Source: Pomphorhynchus laevis (taxonomy: Eukaryota; Acanthocephala; Palaeacanthocephala; Echinorhynchida; Pomphorhynchidae). Taken from it: 64,000 bases of DNA. The notes under the pieces were generated by a model that was given only the letters and a program-made list of their open reading frames with translations, did no database searches and was not told where the DNA came from. The stretch covers positions 1-64,000 of the forward strand of contig WNNJ02000639.1 of assembly GCA_012934845.2 (NCBI GenBank), read 5' to 3'. The translations under genes were made by a program, and so were the position numbers. Shown piece by piece: positions 20,387 to 32,120 of the stretch; position 1 is the first letter of the stretch; each line of letters opens with the position of its first letter.

Positions 20387-22480
20387 AGAATAATGGCTCG
20401 TGTATGCAATATTCACAATAAAAATTTGTATTATATATAAAATATATAATTTGTATAATTATAATGAATATAAAAATGAATACCTAATAAAGAATTGTAT
20501 ATGAAATTTTTAATATAAAATTTCATATATAATGTTAAATTATTTTTTATATTAGTTATTAATGGTTTTGTAGACAAGATATGAAAAAAATTTCTTTATT
20601 ATTGCAAGCTTTCAACACAGTGTCTTTTTCACGCATAAAGTAAAATATATAATATAATTATATATAAAAATTTGTATTATATATAAAATATATAATTTGT
20701 ATATCAATATATAATTGTATTACAATATAAATGTAATTATATTTATGTAGTAATATTGTATAATAATATTGTATTATAATTGGATAGTAATATTGTTTGA
20801 GTTTTATTTTAATATTGGCCTTTTGTTAATTTAATTTTTGGACAATTATCATTTTATTTAAGAAAAAAATTTGTTTACTATATAAATACATTTTGTTATG
20901 GTCAAAGCTAGTGCTCAGTGTATGCACCCTGAAGATACATTTAGTACTAACGTTGGCGCAGGTGACGTTAGTACTGATGTTGGTAATTAGATCGTGTTGA
21001 AACTGTTATGGTAAATATGGATGTTTGTCATAGTCAATTTGTGTAAATTATTATAAATGAGTTTTTATTACATACAAACAGTTCAGCTCGAACTATTCTA
21101 AATCAGTTTTTGACTAGATATTTCTTTTGTTAGAAATCGCAGATCAATAACTTGATGCCTTTGTTATAATTCGTACTTTAACCAGTTTGCTTTTAAAATT
21201 ATAACTTTACTACAACACAAACTTATTATTTTACCCTGTTGAAAATTTGCATATCTAACCATTTGTTTTCAATGTGAAATTTTCCTGAAAACAGCAGCAG
21301 TTTCCAATTGAGAAACCTCCAAGGGCCTATTCAAAGTAATTCAAGTGTATTATTGTGCATCACAATAACTTGTCTTAATCAACAGCACCGCCGGCTACTG
21401 ACATCTAGGATCCTCACGTGCTTTATCTCATCGTAATTTTAAAAATGACATCGTTCTAATTCCGGATGCTTGCTTGTATGTTGTATTTGCCCATATGTCA
21501 CAACAATGTGTGACATCAGTTCATTAGTTGATAGCAACAACAGCAGGTGATTAGACCAAACAAGAGGGTAATCACATATGAATAATTTGAATTGACAGTT
21601 TCAAACTTTAATTTTGGTAGGCGAAATACTACACGCCTCCTTTGCTTATCATAAGTACCAACTGAAATATTTCATGTTAAGACGGTTAAATAATGTGGAA
21701 TTTGTTTTGCAAAATGCGATTGAAAAATCAAATAGCCAAACAGAAATAACTAATCAAGCATACGTCTCTTGCTAATATAGCAGCTAGAGAATTGCTAATT
21801 TGATGTAATGTTCTTGTTGGGATGAAAACAAAATCACACATATTATTTGATTGCTTTCTAGAGTATAATTTATAAAATGAAAGTTACAAAGCAATTTGCA
21901 TGAGCTTATCAATGAGTCAGTTAACAATTTTATAACAAGCGCGCATGATCATTATTTTTAACTGATAAAATCAAATGGGAATTGAAAACGGCATTTAAAT
22001 ATCAAAACATGTAGCTTTGAAATAAATTACCGTTAGAATTTTGTCTTAATAACATTAAAATTTTAAATGCTAACTATTAGTAACCAATTTACTTGCGTCT
22101 ACATTTGGAATATTTTCATTTGCATATTCACGTTCTTAGAAGAAAGCAGTGCAATATTTTTAATAAATTAAAATTTTATTGCAGTGAAAATTTAATAATG
22201 AGTTTTGAAGATCATCTTATTTTGTATTTGTTGACCAAGGCGCGTTTGAAAGGTGGTAATATTTTTTTTGTTAACTTTGAAAAAATGAATAATTAAATGA
22301 CAAGCAAATGATAACAACAAATCTTTAAATTATTTGTATGAAAATACATAATTCTAGTGATAAAATTACTATTTATTTGTCAACAAATTTACCACAGATA
22401 AAATGTACAAATTTATAGATTAAAAAACGGATTTACTAATAGATTTGAAATCAATAAAACTGTTGAGTGTTGAATTGGTT
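20387..22480. other. Non-coding AT-rich interval downstream of the homeobox gene
   Basis: From about 20880 the sequence is more complex than the flanking repeats. It shows none of the repeat families listed here and no recognised ORF. On the minus strand it would contain the 3' UTR of the homeobox gene; an AATAAA on that strand lies near 22175-22180. Confidence 0.5.
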
Positions 22481-22496
22481 CTCATGATACGTTTTC

Positions 22497-22637
22497 CTAA
22501 GTATCGTAGGACAGGCTGGAATGCATGAAAGCGGATTGGTCGAGATTCATCGCTGCAGCTGCAGCCGATGCAGCCATAGGATTAATAGTCATTCCATTGT
22601 ACCAATCTTCGGGATTTGAATAAGGCAATGACGTATT
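22497..22637 (-). CDS. Paired-like homeobox gene, last coding exon
   Basis: The acceptor TTTTATTTTAG ends at 22638 and the exon starts at 22637 in phase 0, matching the phase-0 donor at 26445/26444. It encodes 46 residues: NTSLPYSNPEDWYNGMTINP, an alanine-rich run (MAASAAAAAM) and NLDQSAFMHSSLSYDT, then TAG at 22499-22497. There is no OAR motif. The E-D-W-Y-N segment resembles the C-terminal part of Prop-like arthropod proteins as I remember them. The exon is too short to appear as a long ORF. I infer it from splice signals, phase and composition. Confidence 0.7.
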   Translation of the reverse strand, partial: NTSLPYSNPEDWYNGMTINPMAASAAAAAMNLDQSAFMHSSLSYDT

Positions 22638-25165
22638 CTAAAATAAAAATTTAAAATTCAATATCGACATAAGCGCTTATAAATACGTTAGTCTATGTTA
22701 ATCAATAAAATTTATGAATAAAATTAAAATAGTAAAAAAGATTATTGATTAAGTAGATAAAAAATATCTACTGATAGAAAAATAAATAGATATAATAATT
22801 ATGTCTATTATTTACATATAGGCAGATGTATATACAAATAATAGACATATTAATATAGATTATATTATAAATAAATAGACGATTTAGTAAATTAAATACT
22901 TAAACAGATTATATATTTTTAAATATATAGGCATTTTTATTTATAATAAAAATTGTCTTTTATCTTTACTTTCAATTTTTAATTTTAACGTGATCTTACT
23001 TATATAAAATCTTATATAACAATCATTTTTTATTTTTAATTTATTATTATTTAATTTTTATTTAGCGTTATTTTTAATATTTAAAAATAAAACATATATA
23101 GACTTTGTTACCTGACCTGATTAATCTATTTCAAATAGATAAAAATCAATTTGAAATCTATTTTAAGATAATAAATTTTAAATCATCAAAATTAAAACGA
23201 TTTTAAACAATTAGTTTCTATTAAAACACGTTTCTTTTTTATCGTTATTATATAAAATAACAATATATGCTTAGCAAAATCGACATTTAAAAAATAACAA
23301 TAATATATTATTACATTATAACATATCACTAAATATCAGTTAGTATTTATAAATTGGAAATAAAACAATTTGCTATTTACAAATTGGAATTATAATATTT
23401 TAATTTTCTTGAGTTTGATGGACATTATAGACACAGTTTGATTTTGTGTTTATAATTTCGCATGTCTATAATTTTTGATCTCGCATCTATAATCTCGAAA
23501 TTAAATATCATGTCTATGATGTGAATCAATATCAAGAAAGTACACCTCGACACGAAAGAAATTATTGATTATATTATAATTATATTAATTAAAATAATAT
23601 ATTGCAAATAATATAATTATTTGATATCATCTACTATTGTTAGTAAATTAAACGAACTTGTTTATTTCTTAATTTAAATCTTAAATTTTAATGGCAAGTT
23701 TTTGACAATATTAATTCAAATACGTTGTCTAACGAATTTTAATTTTAATTTTGAGGTCTATAAAAATTTATAAATTCAGGATTCTGATCAGGATGATATT
23801 CATTCCTGAATATTAAAAAACAGATCAGGATGGATATATTTAATAAAAAATTGTTTTATACGGCTTTGATTTTATTAATAAACGGATTTAAACGGTTATT
23901 TATAGGTTTTGATTTTATTACTCAAAATATTAAATTAAATATATTTGTAAATGTTTAAAATGATTGAGGGTCTACTGTTTTAACTGAATTATCGTTATTG
24001 TAAAATGTATTTTACTTTGGTTATAGCTGATGTAATGCCTAATTAACAAGGATTTATGATTTTTTAAATTTTAAATAATATTAAAGTATAATAAACATTA
24101 TAACTATTGCTTTATTATATATAATATATATAATATATATTATATATAATATAATTATATATAATATAATAGAACACTGTATTATCAAATGCTATAAATA
24201 TAAAAGTCAGTTTATGCTGTTTAGTCTTCCCGATTCGTTCAATCAAAATAGAAATTGACTGGAAAATTAGGTCATTTGTATAAAAATCAATATTTAACTG
24301 AATTCATTTTAACACTCTAGAATTATATTAAATTTTATTTAACTTTATGATATAAACAACATATTATATAGTAAACACTATATATTAAAATTGTATAAAA
24401 CCTATTTTATTCAACTAAAAATACCCACAGCATTTGCTGAGAGATCACAACTTATACTATTATACTATCAGTTGATTCTACAGCTGTAAATATTCGTCCG
24501 ATTAGCTAATAAGTGACATTATATGTCTCACTCATTGTCATTGAACTAAAATAGGCATAATTTAGCCACAGGCTATGTTTATTGTGATCTGCAGATTTTT
24601 GCGATAATTATATTATAACCACTTCGTGTTTTGAAGTAAACTGCAAGAACAATACTGTTAACATGAAGTGTTACTCTTGAATGTGTACAATTGTTCTTTG
24701 GCGTGAAGTATTAGGAAAGTGTCACATATTGTGGCTGGTCGTTTTGAATCGTTAGATAACAATCAGCAAAGCTGAAATATGTAGTAGTGGTGACAGAAGT
24801 GACGGTGGAAAATTCAAACTGAATTAAGATTGGTTCTGCAATTACATTTCCACTAAATCTTTCCATAATATTTCTTACCATTGAAAATGTGGATAATGAT
24901 GTTATCCATATTATATTAAAATTATAAACATTAATATATTTAAAGTATTAAAAAATACTTAAATATTAAATCACACAGCACGACTTGTTTGCTAATTAGA
25001 AAATTAAACAAACAATAAATAAACCATAATATTATTCCATATACATAGCAAAACTTTATGTATAGATAAGTGTTAGTATAAATATGCTAACAAAATAAAA
25101 ATATATTAATATACTAAATATATTAATTTAATTTAACTTGATTACATCTGTGAGCTGAAATTCTT

Positions 25166-25514
25166 CTGATTGTAGCACGACATTATCCATACAGGTATTG
25201 TTCCTATTCTTGATACAGCAGGACACTACCAATCAGACTGGGTGGGTCTCACCAGCTGCTGACCCATACCTACATTTCACGTTTCGACCCTTATTTTCTA
25301 CTTTCTCCGTACACTGGTGCTGATTGGATTAACAGACGTCCCGAGTTCAAATCCGATCAGCACCAGTGTACGGAGAAAGCAGAAAATAAGGGTCGAAACG
25401 TGAAATGTAGGTCTGGGTCAGCAGCTGATGAGACCCACCCAGACTGATAAGTAGCGTCCTACTGTATCAAGAATAGAAACAATACCTGTGAGGATAATGT
25501 CGTGCTACAATCAG
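25166..25514. mobile_element. Foldback element FB-5, 159-bp arms
   Basis: Arms 25166-25324 and 25356-25514 are complementary with scattered mismatches and a 31-bp spacer. The right arm holds GGGTC-GAAAC (25390-25399) and CTGATGA-GACCC (25425-25436). These are hammerhead boxes with complementary stem II halves but in circularly permuted order. ACGT (25398-25401) and ATGT (25405-25408) could form a short stem III. A clean stem I is not visible. Confidence 0.85.
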
Positions 25515-25954
25515 AAAAATATATTAATATATTAATATACTAAATTTACTTAATATCTTTAGCATAGATAAGTGTTAAAATAAATACCTTGAATGTGTGT
25601 TATAAAGAACGGCTTCAAAGTCATTTTATAGCTTTTTTAATATTAATTGATTTCAGTGAAAAAGCTTTGAAAAAACCAATTTTGAAACAGCCTTTTTATG
25701 TTTTCTAACAATAAAACAAAAAATGTGGCGAAATGCACAGCAAATGATAACTTTAAATCATTTGTAACGAGTGTTCTATGAGGACATCTGAAACCAATTA
25801 ATATTTAAAGGGTTGAAAGTATAAACTTTAGTGTTTATATGCAAAGCGCATCTATCGATTGAATTAAATATTCTTTTTGGTTATTTTTATCTTTATATTG
25901 ATATATTTTCATCCTATAAATGTTCATACTGTTAAAATATTGTTTAGAATAATG

Positions 25955-26069
25955 TAAAATATTCCCAGATAATTCATTTTATTTAAAATATTCCCAGATA
26001 ATTCATTTTATTTAAAATATTCCCAGATAATTCATTTTATTTAAAATATTCCCGGATAATTCATTTTCT
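25955..26069. repeat. 29-bp minisatellite, about four units
   Basis: TATTCCCAGATAATTC recurs exactly 29 bp apart (CCC at 25964, 25993, 26022, 26051), the last unit with one change (CCCGG). It lies in the homeobox gene intron. Confidence 0.95.
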
Positions 26070-26444
26070 TCAAGCTCATTAAAATGTTTTTTATTATTTT
26101 TAAAAATAGATAAAACATTTTTTAATTCATAAATTAAATTATTGTGTGTGCAATGATCTTTATGCAAAAACAAAATAAATAAAAAATAAATATATTATTA
26201 ATAAAAATAAATGTTAAATTTCCGATAAAAAAGATTTTTAATTTAAATATAGATTATTTAAACATTTGAGTCAGCGCTTAATTCATTAAATTATTTTAAA
26301 ATTAATTTTAAAATTAAATTAATTCTAATTTATTATATTTTGAATTATTAAATTACATAATTATCATTTATTTACCTATTATAAAGCTAAAAGTAAAATG
26401 TATAACAAATATAATATTTATAATACAATAAAGCCAGAATATAC

Positions 26445-26744
26445 CTGTCTCATAATTGATAATCCTGGAGGGTGAGAATTTGCCATAAAGTTTGGCATTT
26501 GTGGTATCTGAGGAGGGTAGGAACTACACACTGATTGTTCCCTTGATGGCATTGGATAAGACCCATAAGGGTTGTGCGGTGGTAATTGACCAATTGTCGG
26601 TAATGACAGATATTGGTAACTCTGAGGACAATTTGCGTACATTTTTCGAATCATATTGGCACATGCAGGTGTCGAGGGTGACATTGCCTTTTGGAATTGT
26701 TTCTCTTGCTTTCTGAATTTCGCTCGTCGATTTTGGAACCACAC
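26445..26744 (-). CDS. Paired-like homeobox gene, middle exon (end of homeodomain)
   Basis: Acceptor TTTTCAG (26751-26745) and donor CAG|GTATAT (26445|26444), both phase 0. It begins VWFQNRRAKFRKQEKQFQKA: homeodomain residues 47-60, with Gln at position 50 (Q50 paired-like class), Trp48 and Asn51, and a basic tail. The following 80 residues are rich in Pro, Tyr, Ser and Met (SYPMPSREQS, YPPQIPQMPNFMANSHPPG), a typical activation-type low-complexity region. The KQEKQ.QKA extension after the homeodomain is shared with insect Prop-like (CG32532) proteins. Confidence 0.9.
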
Positions 26745-27856
26745 CTGAAAAGTAATTCTAGATTGTAACGATGAGACAGACGAAAGTTTTGCCATAGACA
26801 AGTATTTAAAGCAAAAGAATATTTCCTTATTTCTCGGTTGATTTTGTAAATATTCATCAACGATGAATATAATAACATAAAAAATACATTAACTGTATAA
26901 ATGTACAAACCTAAATGCACTTGTTTAATCAATATTTAGTACATTTTAATGAAAATCTATCCGCTTATGTTTTTGCTGCTTCAATTTATTCTTGTTTGCA
27001 TTCTGATATAAATATTTTTAAATATTGATTTTGAGGTAAAACTTTCAAATTCAGACAATTTTTGGAATTTTTGGCAGAATCAAAGACAAATTTATTTTTG
27101 AAACTTATTTTTAATTGGAAATAAAACTTTGTATGTCTGCACTAGCAACTAGCAAAAAAATAAAAATTTATTTTTATTTTCTTTTATAATAGTAAATAAA
27201 TTTATTTTTATTTACTTCTAAGAAATTTATGTTTAAAGTATTTTGCTATTATTTTATTGAACAACATGATTTATTTATTTTATTTATCTTTCTTCATTTT
27301 TATTTTCGTCAATTCCTTTTAAATACCTTAATCGTCTATAACAGTCCTTAATTACTTTCCTTTTTGCTTATTATCGTTTTACTTTTAAAAGTATATCGAT
27401 AATAAAAAAAACGATAATAATTATTACTTTTTTAATATTATTATTTTTTAAATAATATTTAAAATTCTAAAAGTCAATTGTATAAATAAAAACACATCAG
27501 ATTTGAATTATTATTACTTTAATTTCAGTGCATAATAATAAAATGTAAGATTTTATCTTTTTCAAGTGTTAGCATCTTTGTTATAGTATAGTAAGGTATT
27601 TTTGATGTTAATGACAAAAGGTAAAGCGCTTCAAGTAAAATATTTTACAATTTCCTTAGGGTTATATTACAATTTCTTTGCAATTAAAAATCGTATATAA
27701 TATAAGCTAATCAAATGTTTTGAATATTTTGTAAATTATAACTTAATTATTAACAAAAATGTATATTATGATGAATTTTTCGAGGTTTTACAGATAAGAA
27801 TTACGTTTCAGTGTTTATTGTCTACAAATGAATTTAACGTTGAGTTTAAAAATTAC
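26745..27856 (-). other. Homeobox gene intron inside the homeodomain (1.1 kb)
   Basis: Flanked by consensus donor and acceptor in phase 0. AT-rich, with no repeat family or ORF recognised. Confidence 0.75.
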
Positions 27857-28177
27857 CTGGATTCTTGCTTCGTTTAGTTTCGTAGTTCGTGCCAGTTCTT
27901 CTCTGCAATATATATCAGGGTAGTGGCTTTTGGAAAATGCTGCTTCTAGATCAGCTAACTGTTCCTGTGTAAATGTTGTACGGTGTCTTCGTCGGGCTGT
28001 GGTCGACTGTAGTCCCGTCGATGTGCGTGGATGTTGGTGTACAGTGGGCAATGGAATTAAATTATGTGAAAAATTTGTCGTATTTTTCTGCGAAGAAGAT
28101 TGGATGTCGTTAAGTGGATTTATAGAACACACTTGCTCGTGTTTTATTCGTTTGTTGTCGCAGTTGCGAATAGAACC
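27857..28177 (-). CDS. Paired-like homeobox gene, exon with homeodomain residues 1-46
   Basis: It encodes [40 protein letters not shown] and NEARIQ, the first 46 residues of a PRD-class homeodomain, ending at donor CAG|GTAATT (27857|27856). The 46/47 split is the conserved intron position of this class. The product is a sequence-specific nuclear transcription factor. Best match by eye is the Prop / CG32532 group; no paired domain is visible. Upstream of the homeodomain lies a His/Pro/Thr-rich stretch. The frame has no ATG before a stop at 28180-28178, so an acceptor near 28178 (AATTTAAG) and a further 5' exon with the start are expected. I did not find that exon. Confidence 0.88.
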
Positions 28178-28335
28178 TTAAATTTCATCAAAATAAAATC
28201 GTAAAACAAAATAAGGGACGATCACGAACGTGTGTCTGGTGATTACAATTACTTTGTTCACCTGATAATATTTAAACGAACCACAAATAAATTGATCGGA
28301 TAATGAATTACAATTTGAATATAAAAGTAGTCAAG

Positions 28336-28606
28336 TGCTGCTATGCTGTGTCGAGGAATAGTAGTCGAAACCTGATAGCACAGCGGTTCCTTCTGATGAC
28401 TTATAATCCTTATTTTGAGACCGTCTGTTATTTATTAGTCAATTCATAAAAATTGGCTTTTATTTTAAATTTCAATTGTTTATTTTAACATTATATAAAT
28501 TATATAAAATTTGATATAAAATAATAATAAATAATTATAAAATCTTATGATTTTTTAATTTATAAATAGTATAAAATACGTAGACTTAGTTAGCTGATCT
28601 GATTTT
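28336..28606 (+). repeat. PTR copy 3
   Basis: Has the box block (GTCGAAACCTGATAGCACAG, TTCTGATGACTTATAATCC), the tail and the constant end ACGTAGACTTAGTTAGCTGA. It lies about 160 bp upstream of the 5'-most visible homeobox exon. Confidence 0.85.
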
Positions 28607-29415
28607 TATATTGTGTCTCTTCACTTTATATGATGTCTCTAGATGTTCTAGTAGATAAGCAAAACAGTAAATGCCAATTAGATGAGCTAATGCCAATTAA
28701 TCAGATTTTACTAAAAATCACTTTTTAAATTCCTAATATGAACTCTTTAAATACAAAAATGTATTACATGTGCAATATGCTCAATTGCACCAAGCGATTT
28801 AGATTACATTAACTTTTAAGTTAACTTCACTCTGTTTTACTTGATTCAGTTATTTTTCTAGGCGATATTTATATTCGATTAGATGAAGACTGAGCTACTT
28901 GCAATTTTGTTTTATATTTTCCGATATTAGCTAATACTTTGACGTTGTGACACATCTTTTAATAATAAAATGCATCGAAAATGAATTAAAATAAATAGTT
29001 GTACCTTGTGTCGATAAACCCTCTAATTAAGGAAATAGAAAGAGAGAATGACCACCCCTTTAGACATTGCTGGTACTTTGTCAGGTACTTTAATTGAATA
29101 GCAAGTTATTCTCGTTAATTACTTTATCGAGAAAATCCTATCTCGAAAATTTACTTGGGATTAACACAAATCGTAACTTTTGGGATAGAATTTCTTCCTT
29201 TAAACCTAACTTCAAAGTTAATATGTAGGATAACAGTGAGTGTATGACTTTTATTTAATGATATTAATTTCGGACTAACTGTTTCACACGACTCGCTATG
29301 ACATATAAATCTAATGTAATCAAATAACACACTCATTTCGATATAATTAAATAATTATAAAGAAATACAGATATAATTTCCACGACTTTAGACGTTGCGG
29401 TGTTTGTCAGGTGCT
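28607..29415. other. AT-rich interval without recognised features
   Basis: No supported ORF or repeat. The missing 5' exon and promoter of the homeobox gene could lie here or further right, but I see no signal that decides it. Confidence 0.5.
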
Positions 29416-29417
29416 GT

Positions 29418-29955
29418 TCTTATATAAAATCTTTTAACAATTATTATTTTATAATTATTAAAACATGATAAAATTATTAAATTATTCGTAAGTATTTATT
29501 ATTTATTATTAATTATTGATTATTTATTTTTTAAATTATTATTTATTATAAAATTAATAATTGTTTTTAGATTTTCTATAATTATCAAGTTAAAATAAAA
29601 AATAGAAATCATTATTTTTAATTTATCAATAATTTTATTTACGTAGATTAAGTTACCTGATCTGATTTGTTCACCTTAGAATCAAATCAGCTAACTGAGT
29701 CTACGTATTTAATATAATTATAAAATAAACAAAACATAATAATGCTAAATCAAAATTTAATAATTAAATAATAAAATAAATAATTGTTTTTAGATTTTTA
29801 TAATTTAAATCAAGTTAAAATAAAAAATTGAAATTTAAAATAAAAGTCATTTTTATGAATTGACTAATAAATAACAGACGTTGTATCAGAATAAGAATTA
29901 GAGGTCATCAGGAGGAACTGCTATGCTATCAGGTTTCGGCCCCTATTCCTCTACC
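29418..29955. repeat. PTR copies 4 and 5, head to head
   Basis: A diverged plus-oriented copy ends at TTTACGTAGATTAAGTTACC (29638-29657). After about 30 bp a well-preserved minus-oriented copy starts (29690, CAGCTAACTGAGTCTACGTA) and runs to the box block near 29955. A minus-oriented scrap (29548-29607) lies within the first. The constant ends face each other. Confidence 0.75.
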
Positions 29956-30124
29956 AGGAATAGGCATCTCTATTTTATGCATTTTATTAATGCATAAAAT
30001 TTTTATGCATTTTAGTCAATTCATAAAAATTTTATTTTAAATTTCAATTTTTTATATTAATTTGAGATAAATTATGTATCAATAATTATGCAAACAATTA
30101 TTAATTTTATTATTTATTATAAAT

Positions 30125-30960
30125 AAATAATATACTCTGTATTAGAATAAGATACTAGATAGTTTTATCAGAGGAAATACATCATTAGCATGTATAACCT
30201 TATAGTTTATAACCTTATTTCATACGGCCTTTTAGGTACTACACTTTTACGACCAGCGTGACACGCTGAAAGATTGGTATCTTGAGAAATCTGGTCTTAG
30301 GATTCTCACAGTCAGGTATGCTGTAGCAAAAATTAGCATAAATATTATAAAATACCAACGCGCAATCTTTGTTGCTATCTTAACATATGGTCATAAGCTT
30401 TGGGTTATGACTAAAATGATAAAATCTTGAAAACAAACTACCGAAATGGAGGTTACTTTGCGGTGTGGCGGGTCTTAGCCTTAGAAATAAGGTTAGGAAT
30501 TCGAACATCCTGGATTGACTTGGACTAGATTCGCTGCGTCTCCACATTGAATAAAATCAATTGAAGTGGCTTGGATACGTTCTGAGAATGTCTAGAGATC
30601 GCTTTCTTCGGAGAGTTTTCTAGGCCGGACTCTATGGAAATAGATCCTGAGGTAGACCTCGATACCAGTGGAGAGATCAAATATCAAAACTGGTCGAATA
30701 CCGCCTTGGGCTATCTGAAAGATAAGTCTGGTCTGTAGCACAAAATCGTAGTAATTTAGTTCGTACTCTGCATCCACGACCCGACACCTGGTGACCTCTA
30801 ATTCTTATTCTGATAATTATTCTTAACGACCTCTTATTATTATTCTGATACAGCGTCTGTTATTTATTAGTCAATTCATAAAATGACGTTTATTTTAAAT
30901 TTTATTTTTTATTTTAACCTGATTTAAATTATAGAAAATATAAAAACAATTATTTATTTT
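30125..30960 (+). repeat. PTR copy 6, split by a LINE fragment
   Basis: The upstream part of PTR (TTTTATCAGAGGAAATACAT, 30125-30200) and its tail (30795-30960) flank the LINE piece 30235-30790. Confidence 0.65.
30235..30790 (+). pseudogene. LINE RT C-terminal fragment
   Basis: In changing frames: VISFGL, VAGLSLRNKVRNSNILDWLG, LDSLRLHIE, NQLKWLGYVLRMSRDRFLRR and GRPRYQWRDQISKL. This is the terminal block of many LINE proteins (typical form LRWFGHVLRM...RPRGRP..RW.D.I). It contains several stops and so is inactive. The clade is uncertain. Confidence 0.7.
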
Positions 30961-31099
30961 ATTATCTTCTTCTTATTCTTCAGCCTTTGTCCCGCTTTGA
31001 GGCAGGGTTGGCTATGTGAGATTTAGCCCTCCATTTCGCTCTATTTTCGGCATTTTGTTGTGCATTTTCCTTTGAAAATGCACAACAAAATGTTGTACA

Positions 31100-31645
31100 T
31101 TTTTTACGATATTGGCTTTCTTCAAAATCATTTAAATAATTTAATAGATATATTTTAAACTAGGTTACTATAAAAATAACATCAAGCAGAAAATAGTAAA
31201 ATATATAAATCAACACAATAATATAAAGAATAAATTTAAACTCTTAAGTGGCAAATTTTTATGGATGGATAATAAATAATATACTTTGTATTAGAATAAG
31301 ATACTAGATAGTTTTATCAGAGGAAATACATCATTAGCATGTACTTGGCCCCGCTGCTATGTTGGGTAGAGGAGTTAGGGGCCGAAACCTGATAGCATAG
31401 CAGTTCCTCCTGATGATATCTAATTCTTATTCTGATACAACGTCTGTTATTTATTAGTCAATTCATAAAAATGACGTTTATTTTAAATTTCTATTTTTTA
31501 TTTTAACTTGATTTAAATTATAGAAAATCTAAAAACAATTATTAATTTTATTATTTAATTATTAAATTTTGATTTAGCATTATTATGATTTGTTTATTTT
31601 ACAATTATATTAAATACGTAGACTCAGTTGGCTGATTTGATGGTT
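31100..31645 (+). repeat. PTR copy 7, long
   Basis: About 545 bp: upstream AT-rich part with remnants of the coding-like segment (GATATTGGCTTTCTTCAAAA), then GAGGAAATACATCATTAGCA, the boxes (GGCCGAAACCTGATAGCATA; CTCCTGATGATATCTAATTC) and tail to ACGTAGACTCAGTTGGCTGA. One of the best copies for deriving a consensus. Confidence 0.9.
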
Positions 31646-31907
31646 AATGTTTTAAAATATAAATTAAATAAATAATTTTTTAAATAAATTATTAAAAGGA
31701 ATTATTTCTGAAAAACTTCTGTAGTTTCTTAACAAAAGCTTTTGAAATAAAGTGATCTTTATGGACTAACATCCTTTTACTTTATTTTTCAGTTTCTTTA
31801 AATTTAGATAAGATTTAAAAGAAATTGTCTCAAAACGAAAGTGATATAAATGAGCGTGAATTTTGTTAGTCATTTTAGCCAGACGCAGAAAAACAACAGA
31901 AAATACT

Positions 31908-32120
31908 TCTAGATGCCGTTTCGTCATCACTATGAATTATCAGTGCCAGCTCCCTCCCACTGCTGGTAGCAGAGGATGACTAGCAGACGGCTCTATCAAA
32001 GAATCATGTGATGATGTACTAGAAAACTTCTGGTAACATCACCATATAGTGATGAACCAGCACTACAGCTTCACCCAATAGGATCATTAGCAAAAGCACT
32101 GCATCCACCAGCGGGAGGAA
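31908..32120. mobile_element. Degenerate copy of the hammerhead-ended foldback FB-6
   Basis: Matches 49590-49810. On the minus strand CTGATAA (one change from CTGATGA), TTCATAGTGATGAC, GAAAC and GGCATCT follow each other, so the ribozyme core has decayed. The right arm is mostly missing. Confidence 0.75.

Larger units (their letters stand above)
22638..26444 (-). other. Homeobox gene intron (3.8 kb) with repeats
   Basis: AT-rich, with long AT palindromes near 24110-24175, the foldback FB-5 (25166-25514) and a 29-bp tandem repeat (25955-26069). No coding sequence is recognised. Confidence 0.65.

Noticed and set aside
22093-22296. 67-codon plus-strand ORF as a gene
   Set aside because: AT-rich, no motif, opposite the likely 3' UTR of the homeobox gene.
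25325-25356. B-box-like GAGTTCAAATCC in the FB-5 spacer, possible tRNA-derived sequence
   Set aside because: The T-arm does not pair and no A-box is at the right distance.
26492-26716. 74-codon plus-strand ORF
   Set aside because: Shadow of the homeobox exon on the minus strand.
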